A model generated the notes under the pieces. That model had not been told where the DNA came from and did no database searches. It saw only the letters and a list, made by a program, of their open reading frames with translations. Position numbers and translations under genes: made by a program. Source: Mactromeris polynyma (Eukaryota; Mollusca; Bivalvia; Venerida; Mactridae). From it: a stretch of DNA of 64,000 bases. Below, one piece after another: positions 10,501 through 20,983 of the stretch. The DNA lies in NCBI GenBank assembly GCA_032209605.1, contig JASFXZ010000002.1, positions 56,050,431-56,114,430 on the forward strand, in the 5' to 3' direction. The first letter of the stretch is position 1, and every line of letters begins with the position of its first letter.

Positions 10501-12268
10501 ATTACTCCGGCTATAAATGATAATTCCAGAAATGATGTATGGTTTGTCGAAGTGAACACGCCACCACGAAGTTCCATTGCTCGGACAAGAGTGTGCACAT
10601 GTGCCATACTCGGAACTTGTGTCGGTATTGCCATCGACAGCATTACTTGCTATTGCATCATCATAATCTCCAGATTGTCCGGTTTCTTGTCCGAGAGCGA
10701 TATTCCTTCCTAAAATATAAGAAAGAATTCAAAGGACTGAATGTCCGTGGAGGCGCTTCCAATGCAAGCTGAATGTTTTGTATAGTATCGTATTAGAAAT
10801 TAATACGTGCCTATTCGAGTAAACTCATTCGCCAAAAATGACACAAAACTTCCAGAAAAGCCGTTTATATCAAGACTCCCGCCATTCCACAATTGCTACA
10901 TCCTTGACAAATACTTTTCAAATCTATTATAAAATCAGAGGATTTTACATGTACTTTTTCGTGAGATGATGAATATGGCGGTACTTCGAGTAGACCATCT
11001 GGTTAACGATTATAGCAATGAAATGCTAAATCGCCTCAAAAACGGGCGATTTACTGTATGGTATAGCTGACGGTATAACCAGAAGCAATTAACTAACGTC
11101 TGATTTAAACTATACCATAAGCTTAAAAACCTAGATTCAGACATGCTTTATTAAACATCTATATAACAGGCAATAACCATGACCATGATATATTTGAGGA
11201 TACCTCAACACCGTGATAAGTATCTTGACTGATTACAGACATAGGTCGATTATATTAAATGTAAATTGTGATTTTGTGGACCTGGTTACATGCATGATAT
11301 TATGTTTCCTATCGTAAAGGACATCTTCCGTTTCTACTCAGACAACGCTCAATAGTCAATGTCCTGCAGCTGCATCCAAACAGACTACGACCTAATTGTT
11401 AATAATATATCTGTCCCAACAACAACCGCCATGTCATTTATGTGTAGCCGAAACATATGCGATACCAGGACAGCAACCATAGGGACACTTTTATAAGAAG
11501 AGCCATGCTGGATAATGTTGTCCCATATGTCACTGAGTAGTATGACCCAAATATTGTCAACCTAAGAATGTTTTCAAATACATTTCTTCCGCGTTTTTCA
11601 CCACGCAGTCACTTAAGCGGCTACAATAAAACCATTGATCTGTATATCAAAGTGTACGCTCGATCTTATCTGTATAGATAAGTTAAGTTTATTTATGTCT
11701 AACCTTTGTACGTGATTGTTACAAATATACATAATATATATATAAAATGATAAAAATGTAATTCATGCACGAAACCACTCAATCTGAGTTATGAGAGACA
11801 AGATAATAAGACATAACATTACAATCTGTATAATTTTATGTGAAATCTCTGTCGAGTTCTGTATGCGATCAAACATGCAAATGCTTCAAAAATTATTACC
11901 GTTTTATAAAATTCCACACGTTTAGACGATAACAAATTCCATTGATAATCACAATGTACACTGATTAGTAAAAATGATACGGTACTCAGTGTAAGATGGC
12001 CTTTGTATTTAATACGTTACTAAAGCAGACATTTAGCCAAGGCGTATTTATCGTTTAAATATTGTAAGATGAAATCCGGTTGTATACGTGTTAATCAATT
12101 ACATGTATAATGTCCCGATTTCAACTGCAAATATAAGCATACAAATTATGAACCTACAAAAAAGTCATTCATTTTACCTGCAAAATGGGGATCGTCGCAG
12201 TGTCGAAATACTGTATTTGCAACCACGTGTAGTCTCATAACGAATAATAAAATCCAAAAATACATCAT
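7540..12268 (-). CDS. Gene A: transmembrane fucolectin (F5/8C) receptor with ITAM-like tail
   Basis: Six exons on the minus strand: 12268-12178, 10709-10494, 9938-9699, 9278-9122, 8482-8403, 7559-7540. The joined frame is 804 nt (267 residues plus stop) with all splice phases compatible. Order: hydrophobic leader (MMYFWILLFVMRL), F5/8-type C domain of the fucolectin/tachylectin-4 type at about 31-182 (NIALGQ, AVDGN, CAHS, WWRV, CEVEIY), a short juxtamembrane stretch, a helix at about 208-232 and a tail with Y243TDL, nine residues, Y256DQI. Family knowledge: FTP domains bind fucose and other sugars. ITAM tyrosines recruit SH2 kinases when phosphorylated, but here the motif match is the only evidence. 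It lacks the sushi exon of paralogue B. The start was chosen because the leader follows it directly, although an upstream in-frame ATG exists at 12361. Confidence 0.8.
7788..7915 (+). repeat. Dispersed repeat family R1
   Basis: Near-complete copy inside the last intron of gene A, running from GAACGCCACATACAT to GGGAACAGGGGC. It is absent from the same intron of gene B. Confidence 0.65.
8403..8482 (-). CDS. Gene A exon 5 (ITAM-like tail)
   Basis: 80 nt, acceptor ATTGTAG, donor GTATGT, same length and phases as exon 6 of gene B. It encodes MSYTDLENVNRNAQSYDQIT. Both tyrosines and their +3 aliphatic residues match gene B. Confidence 0.75.
9122..9278 (-). CDS. Gene A exon 4 (juxtamembrane and transmembrane)
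   Basis: 157 nt, enters in phase 1, leaves in phase 2, acceptor TTTCAG, donor GTAGGT. It encodes a polar stretch (VTDNNKSEE) and a helix with a small-residue patch (SGVGGA), ending WFVKYR. It corresponds to exon 5 of gene B. Confidence 0.8.
9699..9938 (-). CDS. Gene A exon 3 (second half of FTP domain)
   Basis: 240 nt, phase 1 at both ends, acceptor TTTTAG, donor GTACGT. It encodes RLKNFEVTGF, LYNDSKLQQY and the closing TVCEVEIYT strand. Confidence 0.8.
10494..10709 (-). CDS. Gene A exon 2 (first half of FTP domain)
   Basis: 216 nt, phase 1 at both ends, acceptor TTTTAG, donor GTATGT. It encodes RNIALGQ, AVDGNTDT, CAHSC and WWRVHFDKPY, hallmark positions of the domain. The sugar-site signature RxD is read here as RSN, unlike RND in gene B. 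Confidence 0.8.
12178..12268 (-). CDS. Gene A exon 1 (signal peptide)
   Basis: 91 nt, ATG ATG start, phase 1 end before GTAAAA. It encodes a leader followed by CDDPHFA. The split Gly codon is completed by exon 2, giving the start of the lectin domain (G-R-N-I-A-L-G). Confidence 0.75.
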
Positions 12269-12599
12269 TTTTTGTAGAAAAAATCCTAGTTTACTGACAG
12301 CACTTTTAGTAAAACTTTCATATGTACGGACTTCCTTTTTGCGAATCGAATGTCGTTTCACTTATTTGTCTGTACATGTATAATGTATGAGGTCAACATA
12401 CTAAAACGACGTTTCTTTTTTTAGAAGTATTTTATATACAAGTGATACGGAAAGATACGTTTTTGATTGAATTGCACATGAACGACCATCGACAAAGTTA
12501 AAAACTTCGAACAATACAGAATTTTACCATCATATTGATGGTTTGTTACCAAGCTCATTTGCATTTTGAAACGCCTATTTGTATAGCCGATACATATTT

Positions 12600-12800
12600 T
12601 TAACATGACACGAACCTATCAGCAAATTACTGTCATACGATAAGACAAGCGTAATAACGGAAGATAACAATTGCCCCGGATATAACTACACTCCTTAAGG
12701 GATACTTTGAGGTCTAAACAATTGAACCATTAAGGTGACCAGGTCAAGCGGTATTGGTTCGACAGCAATCGTTATCTTTAGGACAAAACAATAAAGTGTG
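12600..12800 (-). promoter_or_regulatory. Upstream block of gene A, conserved with A0
   Basis: Collinear with 3380-3565 (CAGCAAATTACTGTCATACG, GATAAGACAA, GGAAGATAA and GGACAA words). It lies 0.3-0.5 kb 5' of the gene A start codon and is a candidate promoter region. No single element can be named. Confidence 0.4.
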
Positions 12801-13074
12801 TTTCGAGTTTTATTTAATTGTTGTTTTGTTAAAGATGTATCTGACTCATTTGAATTATTTTAAATGGACTTCAATCAGTAGTGTTGTTACATAGGCTTTT
12901 TTTAATTTCATGATCATAAAAATCCTTTTCAACAAATACAGAGGAATACGTTATTAGTGTATTATTTGATTATGCATATTTATTGATGTTTTAACTATAT
13001 ATTCTTCATGTATGTTTAGGTAAACAAATGAACAAAATTACATGTATGAGCATAATAAAACTTTAATATTGTTT

Positions 13075-13475
13075 CGTTACACTAAAACTGACTAAACAAT
13101 TAAACATAAATGCGGACTGCATTTGGCGAAACAACATCAAAATTGACGAGTTTCATTTATGTATATTTTCGATTCATTGTGCCAGATCTGAACCAGTTGT
13201 TATGCAAACATTGATACTATACAAGCATGTGGTTACCCAACACATTACGTGTTTATGTATTGTTATCCTTGGCATACCTACCTTTGAACAAACTCACATT
13301 ATCTTGCACATTTTACGCCCATGAAAACGGTAACTGTTAGGAAAATCTGTGCATTACTCGTTCGATTAACTGACCTTTTTCTAAGTTGATAATAGCAAAA
13401 ATAAACATAAAGCATGTTATTTCAGATTGTTTATTTTATCTTACAGAGAAGAAACAAACGAAATGAATACAATAT
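13075..13475. repeat. Segmental duplication, partner of 5920-6460
   Basis: Diverged copy of the block described at 5920. The order of shared words is the same, which extends the duplication that also copied exon 1 and its upstream region. Confidence 0.5.
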
Positions 13476-13671
13476 AGGCATGCGATTTACAACATTTAAA
13501 ACAAACACGTAGATAAAGTAATCACAACACACTAAAAAAGAAACCAATCAAACACATTGTAATTGAAGATGAGAGACTGTTATCATAAAAGGAGCATAAG
13601 AGTGTATAAAAGTGTTTGAACTTGACACAAATTATAAGTAGTATCATTTTATTATCCCCTAATTCCAGGTT

Positions 13672-13850
13672 GCGCATAATTCCACCTATTAAGGTGGATG
13701 AAGCCCCTGGACAGAATCAACGAGCTTCCGTGATAAACGATGAATGGTTTTCTTACCAATTATATATTCGGGGTGAGATTCGTAACGCAGCGATGAGGGC
13801 AAGTGATTTGAAGTCAACGACTCTAACCTATTGACCACAGAGCACCCCTT
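13672..13850 (-). repeat. tRNA-derived SINE-like element, second copy
   Basis: Minus-strand copy of the family at 480-662. The body (TATATAATTGGTAAGAAAAC, then CTTCATCC) is conserved, while the tRNA-like head is more decayed, with the B box reading TTACGAATCTC. Confidence 0.55.
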
Positions 13851-14063
13851 CCCACCCCGATATTTTACCCGTTGTGATAAACACCAGCTCCATCATACTA
13901 TACACTCTACAGAGAGCGACCTACGCCAGCACGATTGTACTTTATGCTGTTTCAATGTGTATACAAGATTTTAGTTAATTGAAACAAAAAATGGAATACA
14001 TGGAACGTAATGCGCAGTACTATTGCATTATTGTCTAAACATATTTATCGTAATACACTTGTA

Positions 14064-14241
14064 CAGTAAAACCTCACTTAAAGACCACCTCAATAATAAT
14101 ACCACCTCAAAATTAAGAACACATATTTCAAGTCCGTTTTCACTGGTTTGCTCTATATTAAACCTCAATATTAAGACCACCTCAATATTAAGACCAGTTT
14201 TCAAGGGTCCCAATGGTGGTCTTATTATTGAGGTTTTACTG
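14064..14241. mobile_element. 178-bp MITE with CAGTAAAACCTC ends
   Basis: Terminal inverted repeats CAGTAAAACCTC and GAGGTTTTACTG lie between TA dinucleotides, as expected of Tc1/mariner-type elements. Inside are inverted copies of AATATTAAGACCACC. No coding capacity. A diverged relative lies at 24132-24304. Confidence 0.8.
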
Positions 14242-14259
14242 TATATAAAATAACGAACG

Positions 14260-15895
14260 TGGATAGGCCCAGAGTAAGTCAATTTTGGCTTTACGCATAA
14301 CGCGGCTTATTTTAAAATGTTACATACATGTAGTTAATATAAATAACCAAATACATACATATAACATAAAACGCGCACTTTTCTCTAATTACAAGCACAC
14401 ATAAAACAAATATTGATTAACACAATTCGTGACAACTATTCACATTTGGTGACATGAAATGTTTAGTCCGTGTCTGTATCTGTCGTGACGATAAAAGGTG
14501 ACAGGAAAGCCTGTAAAATCATTGCTGGAAGAATGCCGACCTTTGAAATCAATACATGTATATGCAATAGACATTAGCCTTCGTTATCATAGTAGTGTAG
14601 TCATTAAGTGCGCCTGTCATCAACTTGTCCGTCACCCTCTATATCAGGTTGTTGAGCTGGGGAAACAATGTACAGTGACTTGGTGGACATAATATTATCA
14701 TAATGTACCAACGTATAGCATCCTAAATATTTTAATCGTATAAGAGGTTAATATTGAAATAGTATTGTGTGCTTACAATCGTTACTGATAATATCCTTTA
14801 TCAAGCCATACTTAATGATGTTTCTGGACAGAAGTGTCTGTCTTTCCTGTACTTGTTTGATGGACTATTTTCACTCGACAACAAGTGTCGATCAACTTAA
14901 CGATATTGATGCGGAATACTTTTAATCATTAGAACTAAACAGACGTACATTTATGTACATACAACTGCGACAATAATTCGTCAGTAGTTAAACATCTAGT
15001 TACTGTCAATAAGGATGTGTAGTACCATCACAGATACATATGTCTACATTCAAATCATAAATTAGGACATACGGATTTATTCCGTTCCAGTCCAGCGTTA
15101 ACAATGTGCGGATTTTAAAAAGTCAGCGTCCACTATACATACGAAGGTCGAGAATATATGACGTGACGAAAACCCAAAATGTAGGTTACCATTTGCAACT
15201 CGATGACTTTCATTTTACAGTGAACGAATGTTACTGTTTTTGGCTAGTACATAAGTATTCATGTGATCTCTGTTCGAACATGTTTCGTTAAGTCAATCGA
15301 GAACACATAAGCCTGGGATTGTTGAAAGAAAACTGCTGATTGCTAAACGGATATTTGTTTATAAAGAATTTAAAAACGATATAACAAATAAAAATAAATC
15401 ACATCTAATTGAAATTGAACACGCTCCACTTTAGTTGTATTCAACGGCAAATTCCTAACAGCCATCAACGCATCGAATAACTGATGTATCAGTATGAAAT
15501 ATAAATCTTTTTATAGAACCCAGTAACACAGGAAGAAACTCGTCCAATTATTGTCAAACCAATATAGAATACAAACAAGCGTATTTTGTCTAAACAACGT
15601 TACTTTAAGAAATGTTTATATTTGGGTCTTAAATATTAATTTGAACGCTTGAAATGGGTCATAGTATCTAACATGTTTGCATGTAAACTTATGTGGCCTG
15701 GAGAGAGCATTTTATGCACTACGGTGAATTCTGTCAGACGAATAACAAATAAAATAAGGCTATTCTCATTTTCGTACATAAATAAGCAAATAATTATGTG
15801 TAACTTATAACTAGGAAGCGTTTTATTGCGCATAAATGTTGCAAAAAATAATTTTAGATTGAACCTCGGTATATCATTTTTACTTAGTGACGTCA
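14260..15895. other. AT-rich intergenic DNA, nothing recognised
   Basis: No exon with family resemblance and no repeat I can define. Open frames are short and unsupported. Confidence 0.45.
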
Positions 15896-16287
15896 GTCTA
15901 AGGCAGCCGTCCACTACAGCCCCGATGCTTTGCGGAAGGGTTGCCGATAAAAATTGCTAGTTTCGGGAACCTTTCGGGATCATTAATCAATAAATGGGCG
16001 AAGCTTTGCCATCGGGCTCGTTCGGCATGTATTCGCGGGGTGGCATACGAAAGGTTGCGGTATAAACGGCGAAACATAGCCGAATGCGACGTGGAAGAAT
16101 GCCGACAGTTCCGGAATTGGCTCCCGAATGTTTCCCGATCGTGCGGAAAGGTTGCGGTAACATTGCAGAATATGCTGAAGAGTTGCCGAATCGTTGGCGA
16201 TAGAATGCTGAAATGATGCCGATTTGAGAGTCGGGTTATATAACAATGCCGAAATACTATTTTATTGGCAGTTGCTAATGGGACACC

Positions 16288-16690
16288 ATGAATGTTAGAG
16301 GCCTTCACCTTGCACTTCAGTTTCAAATCCAAGCTGAAAATGGATGGTATGCTTGCCTTGGCATTGTATTTAAGACAGAGAAGAAGAATACGTCATCGAT
16401 GGTGGGTCCACCCCTGGCTCACAGACGACAGGTGGCTTCAGTATGGACTGTACAATACATTGATGCAGGATTACGCCAACAATGTTTGACGACATACTCC
16501 AGCGTCTAACGCCTCGCATTCAGAAAAAGGACACCAGGTTCCGTAACGCCCTTCCTGCTGGCCTAAAGCTTGCGATGACGCTAAGGTACATGGCATCTGG
16601 GGACACGTACGCCTCCTTGGTGTATGCCATTTTGTCCCAGAAGTGTGTACTGCCCTGCTTTAGGAGTATAAGGATGAAGTTCTGGCCATT
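16288..16690 (+). pseudogene. Harbinger transposase N-terminal fragment, left arm
   Basis: Begins MNVRGLHLALQFQIQA as in the right arm, shifts frame, continues with LALALYLRQRR and RHRWWVHPWL, and has lost a segment that the right arm retains. It then reads FDDILQRLTPRIQKKDTRFR, a central helix region, ASGDTYASL, and in another frame PEVCTALL before a stop. These blocks match the PIF/Harbinger transposase (HARBI1) N-terminal region. The DDE nuclease region is absent. Confidence 0.8.
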
Positions 16691-16715
16691 TCCAATAGTT
16701 TTTTTCTTCTTAAAC

Positions 16716-16960
16716 TTTAAAATTTGGATGCCGAAGTTTTTTCGATCTCGATTTGGCCCGAAGTGCCGAGAAGGTTTCCAGAAGTGTTAAGGAAGGACAC
16801 GGAAAGGTTCCAGAACATCGCGAAGACATGCCGAAACATCCCGATTTTGTGAATGCCGCTTTCGCGAACCCTTCGAGGGCACTTCTGGGAACCTTCTCGG
16901 CACTTCGGGCCAAATCGGGATCGAAAAAACTTCGGCATCCAAGTTTTAAAATTTGGACAC
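16716..16960. repeat. Nested palindrome inside the Harbinger element
   Basis: Two arms of about 75 bp face each other: TTTAAAATTTGGATGCCGAA on the left and its inverse near 16935-16955, with GGCCCGAAGTGCCGAGAAGG also inverted. It lies between the long arms of the parent element and may be a second foldback or a product of the rearrangement that formed it. Confidence 0.75.
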
Positions 16961-17362
16961 CGAAAGTTTTATTCGGGACGGCTTCGTGATCTTCGGCAAA
17001 CCATCGGCAACCATTCGGGACGTTCGGGAACCCATCGCCATTAACTCGGCATCTTCGGAAAGCCTTCTGCGAGGCTTCGTAATCTTTTATCCAACCCGAG
17101 CGGTCCCTGAAGGAAGCTGAATCGATGCCGAAAGCTCTGGAAGAGTTCTGTTTCGCGTATACACGCGGAAACTATGCTGATCATGTAATGAAAAGATGCC
17201 GAATCGTCGCTGAAGATGCCGATTGTCAGCAGAAGGGATGCCGAGCAGGAGCCGTATTTCCCGAACTATAAAAGAGCGACAGCAGAAGCGATGCCGTCAG
17301 TTTGCCGATAGTTTTCGAATTGACAACATCGACATTTTTGTTGTGAATTGAACACCATATAG

Positions 17363-17737
17363 TCATGGTGCGAGGCAAGGGCAAGATGCCATGTACATCA
17401 GCGTCATTGCAAGCTTTAGGCCAGCAGGAAGGGCGTTACGGAACCTGGCGTCCTTTTTCTGAATGCGAGGCGTTAGACGCTGGAGTATGTCGTCGAACCT
17501 TGTTGGCGTGATCCTCAAATACTTTTTGAAGGGGGTGACATCTTCATCTCTGAGTTCCTGCATCAATGCATGGTACTGTCCATACTGAAGCCTCCTTTCG
17601 TCTGTGAGCCAGGGTCGGACCCACCATCGATGACGTCTTTTTCTTCTCTGTCTCAAATACAATGCCAAGGCAAGCATGGCATCCATTTGGGCTTGGATTT
17701 GAAACTGAAGTGCAAGGTGAAGGCCTCTAACATTCAT
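17363..17737 (-). pseudogene. Harbinger transposase N-terminal fragment, right arm
   Basis: An open frame of 124 residues on the minus strand: MNVRGLHLALQFQIQAQ, RHRWWVRPWLTDERR, ELRDEDVTPFKKYLRITP, FDDILQRLTPRIQKKDARFR, then LPAGLKLAMTLMYMA, where homology breaks off. It is the N-terminal third of a typical HARBI1-like transposase, without catalytic residues. It is better preserved than the left-arm copy. Confidence 0.8.
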
Positions 17738-18318
17738 GGTGTCCCACTAGCAACTGATAACAAAATAGTAGTTCGGCATCGTTTATATACCCCGACTCCG
17801 AAATCAGCAACATTTCAGCATTCTATCGCCAACGATTCGGCAACTCTTCAGCATTCGGGAGCCAATTCCGGAACTGTCGGCATTCTTCCGCGTCGCATTC
17901 GGCTACTTTGGATGGGTTTCGGCGTTTATACCGCAACCTTTCGTATGCCACTCCGCGAATACATGCCGAACGAGCCCGATGGCAAAGCTTCGCCCATTTA
18001 TTGATCAATGATCCCGAAAGTTTCCCGAAACTAGCAAAATTTTATCGGCAACCCTTCCGCAAAGCATCGGGGCTGTAATGGACGACAGGCTTAAGAGAGA
18101 ATTCACTGTTTAAACTCTGCGTTGATAGAGCGTATATAGCGTACGTCTGCTTTATCAGATTATGATTGTGTGACCTGGTTTTCCTGAATTGACGTAATCT
18201 CTAGAAGAGATTGGACATTACTCAGCAGCGATTAAATAGTATATTTGATCAGACAGCCAAATATCTACCCGCACGAGGACGCTAAACATAGATCAACTTT
18301 GGTAGGGCCTGATATTGA

Positions 18319-18326
18319 TATAAATA
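18319..18326 (+). promoter_or_regulatory. Candidate TATA box of Toll gene 1
   Basis: TATAAATA, 128 bp before the start codon, in a region conserved in unit 2. In unit 2 the same place reads TTTAAATA, so the box is weakened there. Confidence 0.4.
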
Positions 18327-18453
18327 CAGATTTCCGTTCGACACTTAAATTGAAAGACGGAAGTCAATATTTAAAGCACACTCATATAGTTTACTTTAAA
18401 GCCTGTTGATAATTTGTACGGACTAGTGAATATAGCAGTGCATTCAATTAAAC

Positions 18454-20547
18454 ATGAAGATAAATGCTGTAACAGTTTTCGTGATTATATGGTTTCTCTT
18501 GGTAGAAATGGGGAGGATAAAATGTGTGGAATTAGATGGTGGTTGTGTTTTTGTTGGAACAGAAGTGTATTGCGTGCATAGAAATCTATCATACATACCT
18601 GAACTACCTACCAATGTAACTGGTCTTAGGTTTAATCATAACTTTCTACCCAACGTCACGAAATCAACTTTCGAAAATATCAGCAATCCGGAACGTATTC
18701 TTTATCTGTGTCTGGCATACAATAAAATAACGACTATCAGCGACGATTCATTTGACAGTTTTACCAGAATCACTTACTTAGAGCTTTCCGGTAATCATAT
18801 AGAGAACTTCTACTTGAAACAGTTACTTGGAGTTTTATGTCACAGGAATTTTACTCTCTCCTTGCATTCTATGGGTGAAGAGTTTACGTCTGACAACACG
18901 TTTTCTTTAATGAATATGTGCAACTTGGGCGGGCTTTATTTGACGCGAAATGATTTCGTAAACGTTTCGCAAAGTATTATTAAACATTTTGATAATGTTC
19001 AAGTTCTGTATTTCGACCACAATAGAATTAAAGAATTTCAACTAGTGTACATGAAACGATTGAAAGTGCTTTCCATTAACCATAATCATTTGACCCACTT
19101 TCCAAACTTCTGTCTTGATAATGACTCTTTACAAACACTGGTTCCAAACATTAATCAACTGTTTATAACGTACAACAGAATTATGGAACTGAGTTCCCAA
19201 CACTTTAAGTGTCTCAGATCCTTGACTACTTTAGACATTTCCGGAAATTATTTTGTAGTCTTCCAAAACGATATGCTTCTTAATCTACCCTCTATTCGAG
19301 AATTGAAAATTGGAACCAACCATGGACATTTGGCCTATGCCGAGAAATATGCATTTCGTTCGAAAACCCTCGAAGGTCTGGCATTTAGCCAGGATGGACA
19401 AGCAACTACAATATTTCGCTCAATAAACGACACTTTTAAATATTCGCCAAATCTGGCATACTTGCATTTAGCTTACATAAGTATGGAGATACCAACAAGC
19501 TCATTACACGGACTGTTTGCACCCTTAGATAAACTGGAGTATTTTATATGCTACGCCTGCAAAATTCGACATGATCCGTCCATTATTCTAGACAACAAAG
19601 ACAATTTAATGGAGATAAATTTGGACAATAACCTCATTGATTATGTTAATAATTCATTGATAAATTCCAAACGGTTTTTGAAATATCTTATGTTCAAAGG
19701 AAACAAACTAGTCCACTTATCTTCAACTGCTTTTCCCGTTGATATGCTTAACAGACTTAAAGTTGTCGACTTCTCGAACAATCCATTTTCATGTGATTGT
19801 GCTCTTGAATGGTTTATTGACTGGCTAAAAACAGCCAACAGGTCAAAGGTAAAACACTTGGAAAGATACAAGTGTGCATCTCCTAAAAAATATGTCGGAA
19901 GATTGTTACTCGATATTAAATTCTCATACTTGGAATGTCATCCATTGAAAATATGGATGTGGGTGATCATAGTTGGTTTACCCACTCTACTTTTGTTACT
20001 TATTATTTCAACAATTCTGTATCGCAATCGATGGAATATTAAACATTATATATATCTGTTTCGGAAACGAAAGAACTATATTCCTATTGAAGGTGCCAAT
20101 TTATTGTATGATGCATTTGTGTCCTATAATCAGAAAGATTCAGTTTGGGTGTTTGATAGATTAGTTCCGATACTTGAAACTGAATCTAATTGTACACTAT
20201 GCGTACATGAGAGGGATTTCCACCTCGGAGCGTATATTAATGACAACATTGTTCAGCGCATCAAAGAAAGCAAACGGATGATTATAGTTTTATCGGACGC
20301 CTTTGCAACAAGTGGTTGGTGCATGTTTGAACTGAAAATCGCACTTTCTAAACACATTCAAGACGAATTTGAAGTTATTGTTATTCTTTTGCAAACGATC
20401 AAAGGCAGAAACATGAATGATTCCATCAAAAGTCTTTTGGAGATGACAACCTACTTAGAATGGACAGAAGATGTTGTTGGTGAAGACTTGTTCTGGAAAA
20501 AACTTCGAGATGCTATGTGCGTAGGAAATAAAAATAACACTGATTAG
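18454..20547 (+). CDS. Toll-like receptor 1 (LRR-TM-TIR), intronless
   Basis: 697 residues in one exon. A signal peptide (FVIIWFLLVEMG) is followed by a short N-terminal cysteine cap, leucine-rich repeats with LxxLxLxxNxI-like units to about residue 440, and a C-terminal cap (NPFSCDC..LEWFIDWL, later cysteines in YKC and LEC). A single membrane helix lies at about 500-524 and a TIR domain at about 550-690. TIR box 1 is YDAFVSY, box 2 is HERDFHLGAY and box 3 is LFWKKLRDAM. Toll receptors dimerise on ligand and recruit adaptors through TIR-TIR contact. The BB-loop proline of RDxxPG is Leu here, as in the paralogue. It has a nine-residue tail after DAM that the paralogue lacks. Confidence 0.95.
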   Translation: MKINAVTVFVIIWFLLVEMGRIKCVELDGGCVFVGTEVYCVHRNLSYIPELPTNVTGLRFNHNFLPNVTKSTFENISNPERILYLCLAYNKITTISDDSFDSFTRITYLELSGNHIENFYLKQLLGVLCHRNFTLSLHSMGEEFTSDNTFSLMNMCNLGGLYLTRNDFVNVSQSIIKHFDNVQVLYFDHNRIKEFQLVYMKRLKVLSINHNHLTHFPNFCLDNDSLQTLVPNINQLFITYNRIMELSSQHFKCLRSLTTLDISGNYFVVFQNDMLLNLPSIRELKIGTNHGHLAYAEKYAFRSKTLEGLAFSQDGQATTIFRSINDTFKYSPNLAYLHLAYISMEIPTSSLHGLFAPLDKLEYFICYACKIRHDPSIILDNKDNLMEINLDNNLIDYVNNSLINSKRFLKYLMFKGNKLVHLSSTAFPVDMLNRLKVVDFSNNPFSCDCALEWFIDWLKTANRSKVKHLERYKCASPKKYVGRLLLDIKFSYLECHPLKIWMWVIIVGLPTLLLLLIISTILYRNRWNIKHYIYLFRKRKNYIPIEGANLLYDAFVSYNQKDSVWVFDRLVPILETESNCTLCVHERDFHLGAYINDNIVQRIKESKRMIIVLSDAFATSGWCMFELKIALSKHIQDEFEVIVILLQTIKGRNMNDSIKSLLEMTTYLEWTEDVVGEDLFWKKLRDAMCVGNKNNTD

Positions 20548-20639
20548 ATTGCATTGAATGATCAATTGGCTGTTACAAATTTGTTATATTCTCTTAACCT
20601 GTTGAAGTTTTTAGTTGTTTGGTAAATTCCGACAGTCGC

Positions 20640-20720
20640 ATCGGTTAACTACGTTTACTCGCTTAACTACGTTTGCGTATTAACTACGTTTGCGTCTTAA
20701 CTACGGAAGTAGTATGCGAA
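20640..20720 (+). repeat. Short repeat TTAACTACGTTTGCG
   Basis: Four imperfect copies of TTAACTACGTTTGCG. Related CGGCCAACTACG words recur at 20733, 20972 and 28492, linking this block with 28470-28550. Confidence 0.6.
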
Positions 20721-20983
20721 AACCCTCGGCCAACTACGTCCAGTGCAATTGGTCATTTACATATTACGCGTGTGCATGGGAAATTCAAGTATCCGTCATC
20801 GTTCCGTTGCATATCGACGATTTACGGAAAATGTTTAAATTGAATACTTCATTGTCAACTGTTAATTATTAATGATAAGAGTAACGAAGTGGTACGGAAA
20901 TAACTGTCGAGAATGCATTATACTATAAGGGGAGATCACTGCGTAGGCATTTCCTCATTCGGAAAACCTCAGCCAACTACGCA

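Larger units (their letters stand above)
15902..18091. mobile_element. PIF/Harbinger-derived foldback element with long inverted arms
   Basis: The left arm (from 15902) and right arm (to 18091, inverted) match for about 700 bp, sharing CAGCCCCGATGCTTTGCGG, the words around GTTGCGGTATAAACG, and a start of transposase. TAA lies just outside the left end (15899-15901) and at 18092-18094, the usual 3-bp Harbinger target duplication. The homologous site in the second Toll unit (about 30240) reads AAATAAGAGAGA without the element, which supports the right boundary. Each arm carries only the N-terminal part of the transposase, so the element cannot encode the nuclease. It ends 362 bp before the Toll start codon. 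Confidence 0.85.

Noticed and set aside
15898..16332. 144-codon minus-strand open frame at the Harbinger left end
   Set aside because: Antisense shadow of the terminal repeat. The mirrored frame occurs in the other arm at 17570-18004.
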